Shown here piece by piece: positions 1 through 8,272 of a stretch of 36,850 nt of DNA. This DNA is from Candidatus Stramentimicrobium fermentans (GTDB taxonomy: Bacteria; Atribacterota; Phoenicimicrobiia; Phoenicimicrobiales; Stramentimicrobiaceae). The first letter of the stretch is position 1, and each line of letters starts with the position of its first letter. The stretch is taken from positions 1-36,850 of the forward strand of contig JAAYOB010000031.1 of assembly GCA_012520575.1 (NCBI GenBank), given 5' to 3'. The notes beneath the pieces are model-generated. The model was not told the DNA's origin. It did no database searches and worked only from the letters and a program-made list of their open reading frames with translations. A program made the position numbers and the translations under genes.

Positions 1-1
1 G

Positions 2-142
2 GTAGAAAGAGACCAGAATTTTTTACTGCCGCAGCGAGGACATGTTTTCATACTCTTTTATACTGATTTATCAACAGTTTTTCAAGGTTCTAAGTGCAAC
101 TTAAGTATAGGATTACCAAAAATAATAATAAATAAAAGATAA
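2..142 (+). CDS. C-terminal end of an unidentified ORF, cut by the window edge
   Basis: An open frame enters from the left edge and stops at TAA 140-142, giving 46 residues that end in ...IIINKR. It contains LLPQRGHVFILFYTDL. It ends about 15 bases before the panB start, so it may be the last part of a gene co-transcribed with panB. I do not recognise the family, and the frame could be chance because only the tail is visible. Confidence 0.3.
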   Translation, partial: VERDQNFLLPQRGHVFILFYTDLSTVFQGSKCNLSIGLPKIIINKR

Positions 143-157
143 GGGAAGGTGCCAAAA

Positions 158-1012
158 ATGGTTCAAAAGAAAACTCGTTTAGATTTCTTAGAGATGAAGA
201 AGAAAGGAGACCAAGCAACTTGGATCACTGCCTATGATTTTCCTACGGCCTCTTTTGCTGAAAAGGCCGGCATAGATATGATACTAGTTGGTGATTCATT
301 AGGCATGGTAGTATTAGGTTATCAAGGAACTATACCGGTAACTATGGATGATTGTATTTCACATTGTCAGGCAGTAAGAAGAGGTGCCCCCAACACTTTC
401 TGCATCGGTGATTTACCTTTCTTATCCTATCAGATTTCCTACGAAGAAGCAGTCCGGAATGCAGGCCGTTTCTTAAAAGAAGCCGATATGGATGCCGTAA
501 AGTTAGAAGGGGGCTTGAGGGTTTGTCCCCAGATTAAAGCTATTGCCGATGCCGGTATCTTAGTCATGGGACATATCGGTCTAACTCCGCAAAGTTCAGG
601 TCAGTTAGGCGGCTTTAAAGCCCAGGGCCGAGATGCAGCCAGTGCCCGTGAGTTGATTAAAGATGCCTTAGCAATACAGGAGGCCGGTGCCTATGCTCTA
701 CTCTTAGAGGCTATCCCGCCGGAATTAACCACCTTTATAGCTAAAAAGCTCACAATTCCTGTTTATGGTATAGGAGCAGGAGGTCCCTGTGATGGACAAC
801 TCTTAATCTGTGGCGATATGCTGGGCCTATTTCAGGCCTTCACCCCCAAATTCGTTAAGAAATATGCCAATGTAGCAGAGATAGAAACTAATGCCTTTAA
901 GGAATATATAAAAGATGTAAAAACGGGAGCCTTTCCAGCAGATGAACACTGCTACCATATCCTAAAAGGTAAAGAAGAAGAGTTTTATGAGATGCTGAAG
1001 GAATTTATGTAA
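158..1012 (+). CDS. panB: 3-methyl-2-oxobutanoate hydroxymethyltransferase
   Basis: PanB transfers a hydroxymethyl group from 5,10-methylene-tetrahydrofolate to 2-oxoisovalerate, giving ketopantoate, the first committed step to pantothenate and CoA; it is cytosolic. Counting from an upstream GTG at 149, the family motifs are all visible: ILVGDSLGMVVLGY (about 45-58, Mg-ligand Asp49), IGDLPF (Asp88), VKLEGG (Lys118), GHIGLTPQ (141-148), LLEAIP (catalytic Glu187) and GIGAGG (207-212). I prefer ATG 158 because the purine-rich AAGGGAAGG at 141-149 is then correctly spaced; this gives 284 residues, about the family length. No panC or panD is nearby. The last 150 bases recur as a decayed copy at 3720-3869. 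Family is confident, exact start less so. Confidence 0.93.
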   Translation: MVQKKTRLDFLEMKKKGDQATWITAYDFPTASFAEKAGIDMILVGDSLGMVVLGYQGTIPVTMDDCISHCQAVRRGAPNTFCIGDLPFLSYQISYEEAVRNAGRFLKEADMDAVKLEGGLRVCPQIKAIADAGILVMGHIGLTPQSSGQLGGFKAQGRDAASARELIKDALAIQEAGAYALLLEAIPPELTTFIAKKLTIPVYGIGAGGPCDGQLLICGDMLGLFQAFTPKFVKKYANVAEIETNAFKEYIKDVKTGAFPADEHCYHILKGKEEEFYEMLKEFM

Positions 1013-1024
1013 AACTTTTTTTAA

Positions 1025-1052
1025 TTGAAGCACTAGTAACTACAAATATAAA
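1025..1052 (+). promoter_or_regulatory. possible sigma-70 promoter
   Basis: TTGAAG (1025-1030) and TATAAA (1047-1052) are separated by 16 bases, in the short gap between panB and the 415-residue gene. The region is very AT-rich, so chance matches are easy. Confidence 0.35.
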
Positions 1053-1088
1053 AATAATTTTTTATAAATATGAGGGGAAGGAATTATT

Positions 1089-2336
1089 ATGAAGGATAAA
1101 TTTACAATCAATTTCAAGGTAATAGATGAAATTAATGAATTTTTTACGGAGAAGAATAATCCGGTAATAGATGAAATAATTAAAATAGTTGATAAATATG
1201 GAGGTCCTCAAAAGATTAACAGTCTTAGCCAGCAAAATGGAACAGTAGAAGTACTTATTGAAAAATTACACAATAAAAAGCCAGAATATTTTGATCAACT
1301 AAATTGGCTAATAGAGCAAAGAGAGAGTAAAAAATTTATAAATATGGAGAAATATAAAAGTAGAATTAATACCCCTAAAGATATGCTGGACGAGAGTTAT
1401 GAAGTTACACTGGAGATATCATCACTACATTATTTTCCTTGGTTAATTTCCCAGGCAAAACAGGCAATTGAAAGGGGAGAGCTTTTACCGAGTAGATTTA
1501 TCAGAGTTAGATACATGAAGGAACAAGAAGATGATGGAGATTTGTTGGCTACAATTTCAGCAATGAAAATATTAGGCTCCTCCTGGGTGGAAAGTTTAGA
1601 TACCAAAGGAACAGACGGTTCCAATATACATTTAGGTGGTCCAGAGACAATTACCGGGTATTTTGGAGGAATTGGGCAGCCAAACGACTATGTTTATAAA
1701 TGGATTGATGAGTATCTCTATTATTATACCAATTATGGTATTAAAGAAGTACTGAATATAAACGGAGGAACAATATTAGCAGGGTATTTCCTCTATAAGC
1801 TTGGCATTGATATTGCATTTAAGATTTCAGTTTTTATGGGTAATGATAATCCCTTGAATGTTTTGTGGACTTTTTTGACGGCAAGATTGTTTTCCAGAGA
1901 AGATGGATCAACTCCTTTAGCAGGATTTAATCTCTCGAACTCGGTTAATAATCAAACAATTTCTTTTACCGGTGATATGAGAAAACTTTTGGGATTAGAA
2001 GACCTGGTTAGAATAGAACACCATATAGTTGAAACCTCCAAAGGTATAGTAAAGCAACCTTATGATAGATTAACAGAGTTAATTGAAATAGCCAAAACAG
2101 TAAAAAATATTTCCGCTAAGCACGAAGGCGGGATTCCTGAGGTTGAGAGAAGCAGAGAACATCCGTCTGATCTTCTGGACTATTTCATTTCCAAGAACGA
2201 AGTTATAGAAAAAAAATTAATGCCATACTTGGAACGTAACTACTTGGATAAACATGATGCAGTTCAGCGAACTGCTCAAGAACTTTTGAGAAATGGTATT
2301 CCTGTAAAAGCTGCCCCCAACCTCCATTATTATTGA
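1089..2336 (+). CDS. uncharacterised 415-residue protein
   Basis: The gene has an ATG start after a GGGGAAGG ribosome site and an uninterrupted frame with balanced composition, so it looks real and intact. I do not recognise the family. It has no signal peptide and no clear membrane span. Residues 1-100 are charged and probably helical. The central part is richest in conserved-looking Gly/Asn/Pro patterns: SSWVESLDTKGTDGSNIHLGG, then ETITGYFGGIGQPND, then LNINGGTILAGYFLYKLG, then STPLAGFNLSNSVNN. This suggests a cytosolic enzyme, perhaps with an alpha/beta barrel, but that is only an impression from the pattern. The C-terminus ends GIPVKAAPNLHYY. It lies between panB and a fossil zone, so the context does not help. 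A mutase or isomerase was considered but no diagnostic motif was found. Confidence 0.75.
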   Translation: MKDKFTINFKVIDEINEFFTEKNNPVIDEIIKIVDKYGGPQKINSLSQQNGTVEVLIEKLHNKKPEYFDQLNWLIEQRESKKFINMEKYKSRINTPKDMLDESYEVTLEISSLHYFPWLISQAKQAIERGELLPSRFIRVRYMKEQEDDGDLLATISAMKILGSSWVESLDTKGTDGSNIHLGGPETITGYFGGIGQPNDYVYKWIDEYLYYYTNYGIKEVLNINGGTILAGYFLYKLGIDIAFKISVFMGNDNPLNVLWTFLTARLFSREDGSTPLAGFNLSNSVNNQTISFTGDMRKLLGLEDLVRIEHHIVETSKGIVKQPYDRLTELIEIAKTVKNISAKHEGGIPEVERSREHPSDLLDYFISKNEVIEKKLMPYLERNYLDKHDAVQRTAQELLRNGIPVKAAPNLHYY

Positions 2337-2542
2337 CATGTAATGTACTAGAAATATGTTTGTGGGAGTATTTGTATTTAGAACTTTAAACCCACACACA
2401 TTTTATAGTGAGAATGTACCTCAGATGGCAGCTAACAGAAACCTACCTTCTTAGAAGGCGGTGATAGCTTAAAGGTTATACCGGTATGACATTCCCTATG
2501 GTAAGATAGGGTATGGCCAAAAAATGGAAGAAATTGTCCCAT
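2337..2542 (+). other. gap with no recognisable gene
   Basis: This stretch lies between the unknown gene and the group II intron fossil. A loose inverted repeat, TGTGGG near 2360 with CCCACA near 2391, could be a weak terminator of the upstream gene. The rest may be the decayed 5' part of the intron, but I could not match it. Confidence 0.3.
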
Positions 2543-3298
2543 ACCCTGAAACCTCTCTTTGCCAATATCTTACTGTATGAACTGGACGGAGAACCGGGAA
2601 GAAGGGGACATAGATTTGTATGATATCCCGATGATTGCAGCATCTATCTGAAAAGTAAAAGGTCAGGCTAGAGAGTCATGGAAAGTATTATTACTTTCTT
2701 AAAGATAAAATTAAACTAAAGATAAATGTAACAAAGAATGCTGTTGATGTATCGGATCAAAGAAAATTCCTTGGTCTTAACTCGTACCATTACCATGAAC
2801 GTATCCGTATTAGCATAGCTCATCAAACTATTTAAAGATTTAAGATTAAAATTCGCGAAATAACCTCAAGGAGCAATAGACAAAGCATAATTAACGAATC
2901 TCAAGATTAAATCTCTATTTATGAGGTTGGATACAATACTTCTCCCTATTTGATACCCCCTTGTACTAACAAGAATAGAGGGCTGTGTGAGAAGAAGATT
3001 ACAGATGTGCTTCTAGAAACAGTGGAAGAAGATTTGTAACGGATATCCTAATTTGATTCAATTAGGATAGATTATAAAGCGCTAAGTTTAGCCTATACCC
3101 ACAAAACATACCGGTATATTGCCGGAGATTTTCTAAACAGTGCCTTACCCAAGGCCTATCGGATTAATCTTGGGCTGATGAGCCTGATGAATCGTTATTG
3201 TGAAATTTGTAGTCTTTGTGAACCGCCGAATACCGAACGGTGCGTACTGTGGTGAGAGGGTACTGTAGATAAATTAATTATCTACCTTCTACTCGATT
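2543..3298 (+). pseudogene. decayed group II intron with LtrA-type reverse transcriptase/maturase
   Basis: Reading across several stops and frameshifts gives the standard order of a group II intron protein. There is an RT block, PLFANILLYELDGEPGRRGH, followed by a catalytic box seen as YPDD (normally YADD) and then DCSIYLKSKRSG. Next comes KLKINVTKNAVD with RKFLGL, a linker RFKIKIREITSRSN, and the maturase segment GWIQYFSLFDTP, VRRRLQMCF, KQWKKICNGYP. The C-terminal part is YRYIAGDFLNSALPKAYRIN, then LGLMSLMNRY. Bases 3220-3260 resemble intron domain V (GAACCGCCG...GGTGCGTAC). An 8-bp hairpin, 3265-3272 with 3278-3285, sits where domain VI belongs, followed by a typical intron 3' end (CTACTCGATT). 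The N-terminal third of the RT is missing. The element is dead as a protein, with at least five stops. Confidence 0.85.
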
Positions 3299-3719
3299 CA
3301 ACATCTTGTCTTAGCCGGGCAACTGGTACAGGGCAGATGATTACGGTACTTATATCCAACTATTTTTTCATATTCTTTTTAATACAGTAATAGGATAACC
3401 TCTCATTGACGGGACAGTAATAATAATTGTCTAGAGTACATAGATATACTTATGGGAGAAGAATTCCTCCTTCCCGGTAGAGTTGGCATTGAGCTTAGTT
3501 GGTATACACAGAAATGCAGTAGATTTTGTGAACATAGAAAAATATATAGTGTTGATGCCATCATTAACTTTAAACAGTATTATTGCCATTTCCAGAGCAT
3601 ATTTCCAGATGTTTTTTAGAAAGAGGTTTATAAAAATATATTGTAAAAATTTGTCTTTCTTAAGATAAAATCTGGACCTAAATCACCCTATATTGTTGGA
3701 AAAGAAAGGAGTGTATAGC
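3299..3719 (+). other. gap after the intron fossil, no convincing gene
   Basis: Nothing I can identify lies here. A 61-codon frame at 3483-3668 has no ribosome site and no family signal and is probably chance. The stretch is flanked by two fossils and is best read as decayed coding DNA. Confidence 0.4.
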
Positions 3720-3869
3720 CAAGTCAATGTAGCAGAGATAGAGACCAATGCCTTTAAAGAATATGTACAAGATGCAAAACCGGTGCGTTCCCGACAGATG
3801 AACATTGCTACTATATCCTAAAAGGCAAAGAAGAAAAGTTTTTATAAGATGCTAAAAGAGTTTGAATAG
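3720..3869 (+). pseudogene. panB: 3'-terminal fragment of a second panB copy
   Basis: The reading is QVNVAEIETNAFKEYVQDAK, then a one-base frameshift, TGAFPTDEHCYYILKGKEEKF, a second frameshift, and YKMLKEFE followed by TAG at 3867-3869. It matches the last 50 residues of the intact PanB at 158-1012 almost residue for residue (NVAEIETNAFKEYIKD, TGAFPADEHCYHILKGKEEE, YEMLKEFM). Everything upstream in this copy is gone. It is therefore either a duplication of panB or a second, formerly separate paralogue. The nucleotide match includes many synonymous differences, so the copies split some time ago. Confidence 0.88.
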
Positions 3870-3966
3870 TGAATACTTATTTGTGCTACAATTCAAATAC
3901 AGTTAGAAATACAGTACTGGATAAAAATTAAAAGAAAATAGAGATAGAGAAGGAATAGTAGCGGAT

Positions 3967-4389
3967 ATGAAGTTAAAAGAATTGATTGAACAGGATTTTT
4001 ACCAAAAAAATGATTTAAACTGTGCAGAGGCCGTCCTTTATGGGGTTAATCAGGTTTGCCATCTTGGACTATCCAAAGATTGCTTAAGGCTCTCTGCCGC
4101 TTTTGGCGGAGGAATGGGTATGGAAAGTGTTTGTGGTGTGCTTACTGCATCACTCATGGTTCTGGGCTATCTATTCGTGAAAGAACATGCCCATCAAAGC
4201 CCAGAAATTAAAGAGATAAGCAAAAAATTATTTCAAGCCTATACTGAAAAAATGGGTAGCTATATCTGTACACCATTAAAAGAGAAATATCGCACCGAAG
4301 AGAAGAAGTGCTATGAGGTTATTCTAAAAGGGGCTGAAATTTTGGATGAAATAATTGAAGAAGAAATGAGAAAAAGAGAAAAGCAGTGA
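3967..4389 (+). CDS. C_GCAxxG_C_C family protein
   Basis: This 140-residue cytosolic protein belongs to the C_GCAxxG_C_C family (related to split-Soret cytochrome c-like domains). These small cysteine-rich proteins are common in anaerobes and their role is poorly known; redox or metal binding is usually proposed. Visible hallmarks are NCAEAVLYG (Cys19), the glycine-rich AAFGGGMGMESVCGVLTAS (about 44-62, with Cys56), and later cysteines in YICTPLKEKY and KKCYEV. It starts at ATG 3967 after a weak purine stretch (GAGAAGGAA near 3946). It stands alone between the panB fossil and a flavoprotein fossil. The fossil begins within about 10 bases of its stop, so the two may once have formed an operon with a redox function. 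Confidence 0.82.
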   Translation: MKLKELIEQDFYQKNDLNCAEAVLYGVNQVCHLGLSKDCLRLSAAFGGGMGMESVCGVLTASLMVLGYLFVKEHAHQSPEIKEISKKLFQAYTEKMGSYICTPLKEKYRTEEKKCYEVILKGAEILDEIIEEEMRKREKQ

Positions 4390-4906
4390 ATTCCATCAGG
4401 CCTCTATCAGTAATCGGTAACGGTAAAGTAAATCTATCCAATGCTAATCTCAATCGGGTGTACTACCATAGTCAACATCCTGAATTAATTGCACCAGCGT
4501 TGCGGAGTTTTTGTTTTTAAAGAAAACAGATAGTTTTTTGAAAAGATAAGAATGAGGTTCTATATTAATCAGGAAGGCAGCGCATATCCCTATCCTCAGG
4601 AAGCCGTTTCTGTTCAAAAATTATTAACAGCTGAGCTCGAGCGCTAAAAAAAGCGGAAACAGTAACCGGAGTTGCCATTAAAGGAATAGATAAAATCGGC
4701 TATATCTTCGAAATAATCATGTAATATATACACCCCTCCTTCGAGTTAACGAGATTAACCCGGAGATTATGGAATCAAAAATAATGCCCCATCTTTATTT
4801 TGCCGGAGAAATATTATATGTGGATGGAGATTCCGGAGACTATAACTTACCATGGGTTTAGAGTTCCGACTATATAGTTGATAAAGCTGCTGCCAAAAAG
4901 ATTTAA
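4390..4906 (+). pseudogene. BaiN/HI0933-type FAD flavoprotein remnant
   Basis: Pieces of the family can be read in different frames. The FAD-domain segment is SVIGNGKVNLSNANLNRVYY then HSQHPELIAPALRSF, compare the family's TGNGRCNLTN. Next is FFEKIRMRFYINQEGSAYPY and VQKLLTAELER, then TGVAIKGIDKIGY. The highly conserved C-terminus is EINPEIMESKIMPHLYFAGE followed by ILYVDGDSGDYNLPW and AAAKK. The first Rossmann GxGxxG and the middle are deleted, and stops occur at several points including one right after NLPWV. Known members are NAD(P)/FAD-dependent oxidoreductases of uncertain substrate; BaiN acts on bile acids in one gut species. It cannot make a functional protein. Confidence 0.85.
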
Positions 4907-4924
4907 TGGAAATGAGGTTTTTAA

Positions 4925-4953
4925 TTGACAGTAGAGAGAAGTTGTTCTAATAT
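4925..4953 (+). promoter_or_regulatory. sigma-70 type promoter for proC
   Basis: TTGACA (4925-4930) and TAATAT (4948-4953) are 17 bases apart, just downstream of the flavoprotein fossil and 70 bases before proC. It is close to consensus and correctly placed to drive proC and probably the aminotransferase behind it. Confidence 0.65.
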
Positions 4954-5022
4954 TACAAAAATATTCTGATAATATTACCCATAAAAAGTAACAGGGAATA
5001 AAATAGAAGGGTGGTTGTTAAC

Positions 5023-5838
5023 ATGAAGTTAAAGCAGAAAGTAGCTATTATCGGGGTTGGGAAAATGGGCAATACCCTGATAGACAGTATGCTCAAAAAT
5101 AAGGTGGTCAATACCAATCAGCTTTATGGAACTACTTCTCGCCTAGAAACTGCAGAACAAACAAGGGAGAAATACCATATCAATGTCAATACAGACAATC
5201 TTTCAGCTGTTAGGGAAAGTGATATTATTATATTAACAGTAAAACCACAGATAATTCCTCGGATATTAAAAGAGATTAACGAAGTTTTGGACAAAGAAAA
5301 ATTGGTTATATCTATTGCTGCGGCTATAACTACCCATTTTATGGAGGAACAACTCGATAAAGATATTTCTATTATTAGAGCCATGCCTAATGTTGCATCC
5401 TTGGTAAATGAAGGTATGACTGTATTGTGTCCCGGGCAATTTGTTGGGAAAGAACATCTTAATTTGGCTTTTCAAATATTTAAATCTGTCGGTGATGTCG
5501 CAGTTATTGAACGAGAAGAATTAATGGATGTGGTAACAGCTCTTTCGGGGAGTGGCCCTGCCTATAGCTATATGATGATAGAATCATTAGCTGATGGCGG
5601 TATAAGAATGGGATTGCCCAGAGAATTAGCCCGTAAGTTGGCTGCACAATCTGTGCTGGGTGGTGCTAAAATGGTACTGAAGACCGGGCTGCATCCCGCT
5701 GTATTGAAAGATGATGTAACTACTCCGGCAGGAGTAACCATAGACGGTCTCATGGAATTAGAGGATGGTGGGTTTAGGGTAGCCCTAATTAAGGCTATTG
5801 ACCATGCTACTCAAAAATCTAAGCAGATTTCTAAATAA
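5023..5838 (+). CDS. proC: pyrroline-5-carboxylate reductase
   Basis: ProC reduces 1-pyrroline-5-carboxylate to proline with NAD(P)H, the last step of proline synthesis, in the cytosol. The protein begins with the dinucleotide fold VAIIGVGKMGNTL (GxGxMG). It carries VKPQIIPRIL, the RAMPNVASLVNEGMT segment, and the C-terminal signature ALSGSGPAYSYMMIESLADG with DDVTTPAGVTIDGLMELE. I chose ATG 5023 rather than GTG 5011 because AAGGGTGG then sits 8-10 bases upstream; this gives 271 residues, the family's usual length. A near-consensus promoter lies at 4925-4953. The aminotransferase follows 70 bases later without an obvious terminator, so the two are likely co-transcribed. Confidence 0.95.
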   Translation: MKLKQKVAIIGVGKMGNTLIDSMLKNKVVNTNQLYGTTSRLETAEQTREKYHINVNTDNLSAVRESDIIILTVKPQIIPRILKEINEVLDKEKLVISIAAAITTHFMEEQLDKDISIIRAMPNVASLVNEGMTVLCPGQFVGKEHLNLAFQIFKSVGDVAVIEREELMDVVTALSGSGPAYSYMMIESLADGGIRMGLPRELARKLAAQSVLGGAKMVLKTGLHPAVLKDDVTTPAGVTIDGLMELEDGGFRVALIKAIDHATQKSKQISK

Positions 5839-5908
5839 TCACTTTATTATTGTGTAACATTTTATAAACTAATGAAATAAGGATATTACGAAAGAGAGGT
5901 ATTAAATT

Positions 5909-7096
5909 ATGCAAATTGCCCAACGTATGAGTCTATTAGGAACTGAAACTGCTTTTGAGGTACTCGCTGAGGTAAATAAACTGAAGGCATCAGGTAAAGA
6001 TGTTATAAGCTTTGCTATAGGTGAGCCGGATTTTGATACTCCCTCCAACATCATTGCAGCGGGCGTTAAGGCGTTACAGGAAGGCTACACTCACTATGGA
6101 CCATCAAATGGTCTGCTGCCCTTTCGGGAGAGTATAGTGCGATATATCACTCGCACTAGAGGGATAGAGGTAAATCCCGAAGAAGTTGTGGTTGTCCCCG
6201 GTGCAAAACCTATTATTTTTTATGGTATCGTGGCCTGTATTAATGAAGGAGATGAGGTTATCTATCCTAACCCCGGCTTTCCTATATATGAGTCGGTGAT
6301 AAATTTTGTGGGAGCTAAACCCATTCCCTTGCCCTTATTGGAAGAAAGAGATTTCAGATTTGATGTAAATAAACTAAAAGGTAAAATAACTAATCGCACC
6401 AAAATGATCATCCTGAATTCTCCGCAAAATCCCACCGGTGGAGTTTTAACCGAAGGTGATTTAAAAGAAATTGCCGCCTTAGCCATAGAAAATGACATCT
6501 GGGTCTTTTCTGATGAGATATACTGTAATATGGTTTATGATGGTGAGTTCAAAAGCATCGCTTCTCTACCCGGTATGAAAGAGAGGACTATACTGCTGGA
6601 TGGTTTTTCTAAGACCTACGCCATGACCGGTTGGCGGTTGGGGTTTGGAGTTATGAATACTGAATTGGCATCACACTTTACTCGCTTGGCTATTAATTCC
6701 GTCTCCTGTACTGCTACCTTTACCCAGATGGCAGGGCTGGAGGGATTAGAAGGCCCCCAGGAAGAATCACAGGAGATGATAGAAGAGTTTAAAGCACGTC
6801 GCGATATTATAGTAAATGCCTTAAATGGTATTGAAGGAATTTCCTGCAGGAAACCCGGCGGTGCTTTCTATGTTTTCCCCAATGTCACTGAGGTATGTAA
6901 AAGACTTAAACTAAAGGATTCTAAGGAATTCCAACAGTATCTCTTATATGAAGCGGGAGTTGCCGTATTAGCCCGAACTTGCTTTGGCAGTAGAAATCAG
7001 GAAGAGGACCAGGAATATATCCGGCTCTCCTATGCCGCCTCACGGGAGAACATTATTGAAGGTGTCAAGCGAATGAAGAAGGCAGTTGAAAAATAA
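5909..7096 (+). CDS. class I/II pyridoxal-phosphate aminotransferase (aspartate aminotransferase-like)
   Basis: This 395-residue fold-type I PLP enzyme transfers amino groups between an amino acid and a 2-oxoacid. The hallmarks are IGEPDFDTP (38-45), HYGPSNGL (62-69), NSPQNPTGG (170-178, PLP-contacting Asn174), SDEIYCNMVY (Asp202, Tyr205) and SKTYAMTGWRLG with the Schiff-base Lys235. A carboxylate-binding arginine is in YIRLSYAAS near the end. It resembles the AspC/PatA type-Ib subgroup; the substrate could be aspartate, an aromatic or another amino acid and cannot be fixed from sequence alone. ATG 5909 follows AAAGAGAGG. It sits 70 bases behind proC. A second, different aminotransferase is at 27942. 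Confidence 0.9.
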   Translation: MQIAQRMSLLGTETAFEVLAEVNKLKASGKDVISFAIGEPDFDTPSNIIAAGVKALQEGYTHYGPSNGLLPFRESIVRYITRTRGIEVNPEEVVVVPGAKPIIFYGIVACINEGDEVIYPNPGFPIYESVINFVGAKPIPLPLLEERDFRFDVNKLKGKITNRTKMIILNSPQNPTGGVLTEGDLKEIAALAIENDIWVFSDEIYCNMVYDGEFKSIASLPGMKERTILLDGFSKTYAMTGWRLGFGVMNTELASHFTRLAINSVSCTATFTQMAGLEGLEGPQEESQEMIEEFKARRDIIVNALNGIEGISCRKPGGAFYVFPNVTEVCKRLKLKDSKEFQQYLLYEAGVAVLARTCFGSRNQEEDQEYIRLSYAASRENIIEGVKRMKKAVEK

Positions 7097-7224
7097 AGAG
7101 GATGTTAAGAATAAAAATAAAATATCTTCAACGTAATTTGATTCCTGGATGCAATTTTTATAATACACCGGGAAGATAAATGACTGATTAAAAGATTTTT
7201 ACTAGCCAGATAAGTAACCCGCCG

Positions 7225-7584
7225 TTTATTACCTGTCCACGTTGCGGAGAAAAGGTATATGGCGTCAGGGGGTTTTACCTGACTATTATCTGAACAAGTA
7301 CAATCAATATCTCTATCCAGATGCTGACCGAAATGAACCGGATGTTCGTTATGTTCTACCAAATCTCTCCAAGAAAATAATCTATATAGATCAGTTTACA
7401 CTGGGTTATATGGTTTGCGCAATTCATCCTGGATTAACAACGACCGGAAACAATGAGGCTGATGGTTGAAGACTTCCTGTCATACCTGGAAAAGTTGGAG
7501 ACCGCTTTTCCAGGGAAATTAAGAAAGAAGATAGAAGAATTATACGGACCGGACTGGCTTCAGACATCAACCCGGCTATATTGA
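7225..7584 (+). pseudogene. decayed gene of unknown family with zinc-ribbon start
   Basis: Three frames carry protein-like text. Around 7225 the reading ITCPRCGEKVYGVRGF has a CxxC zinc-ribbon look. The frame from 7242 gives PDYYLNKYNQYLYPDADRNE then PDVRYVLPNLSKKIIYIDQF. The frame from ATG 7453 gives MRLMVEDFLSYLEKLETAFP then GKLRKKIEELYGPDWLQTST, ending at TGA 7582-7584. Together they look like one protein broken by at least two frameshifts. I cannot name it. It sits between the aminotransferase and the converging thiN gene. Confidence 0.5.
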
Positions 7585-7606
7585 GTAAGCAGAATAGCGA
7601 ACAATA

Positions 7607-8272
7607 TTATTGTAGATTCGGATCAAAAAGAACACAGAACAACATCCCCTCTTCAAAGTTAATTTCCAGTCTGTCACTGATGATTACATTGCTCATGCTG
7701 TAATCGGTGACCTCTAAATTATTTTTTGAAAATTGATACCGTGCACCAACCAGGGAGAATTTCCTGACCGGACAAAGAGGAAACAGAGAAAACCTTCTTC
7801 CCTTCAGGTTTTGCAGGGTGGTTTTTTGCATTACCGGAAATATCATTGAATTGGATGTAATTATTTTTATCTTTGTATCTGACTGATAATTGCGAAAAAG
7901 GTTGATGATGGAAGCATAGCTATGATCGAAATAATTTCCGGTCATAGCCAGCAGGATAATTTCCTTGGGATGCATGCTGATTGCTTTGTGGATGCTTAAC
8001 TCTGAATCGGTAAAGTCTTTTTGGCTGGGGTATTTCTCTACCGGTACATGAGGGTAATGTTTCAGTAATAATGGTGATACACTGTCCAGATCTCCGATAA
8101 TCAGATCAGGCTTCAGCTGAAAACGATGTAGTATTGCCAATCCATTATCAGCAGCAATAATATAATCAGCCTTTTGACAAAAGTAAACAATTTTCTCCTG
8201 CTGCCAGTCTTCCCCATTACCTACAATCACAATTCCTTGAATTAATCTTTTCATAAATACTTTTCCAATCAT
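7607..8272 (-). CDS. thiN: thiamine diphosphokinase
   Basis: ThiN converts thiamine and ATP to thiamine diphosphate (TPP) and AMP in the cytosol. Motifs of the TPK fold are in order: AADNGL (40-45), PDLIIGDLDSV (55-65, Mg and diphosphate binding), KDFTDSELSI (85-94), and TGNYFDHSYASIINL (111-125), the place where the family has GxRxDH. The C-terminal thiamine-binding half ends SNVIISDRLEINFEEGMLF. At 221 residues it matches the family. The second Met (start codon 8252-8254, MKRLIQGIVIVGNGE) fits typical N-termini better; neither start has a strong ribosome site. It is the only intact minus-strand gene here and converges on a fossil. Functionally it pairs with the TPP-riboswitch ABC operon at 12270-15075. 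Confidence 0.88.
   Translation of the reverse strand: MIGKVFMKRLIQGIVIVGNGEDWQQEKIVYFCQKADYIIAADNGLAILHRFQLKPDLIIGDLDSVSPLLLKHYPHVPVEKYPSQKDFTDSELSIHKAISMHPKEIILLAMTGNYFDHSYASIINLFRNYQSDTKIKIITSNSMIFPVMQKTTLQNLKGRRFSLFPLCPVRKFSLVGARYQFSKNNLEVTDYSMSNVIISDRLEINFEEGMLFCVLFDPNLQ

Noticed and set aside
3340..3400. Resemblance of this stretch to bases 40-80 upstream of panB, suggesting that the duplication included the upstream ORF
   Set aside because: The likeness is limited to an AT-rich run with gaps and is too weak to claim.
3483..3668. 61-residue frame in the gap after the intron fossil
   Set aside because: No ribosome site, no family signal, odd composition; likely chance in decayed DNA.
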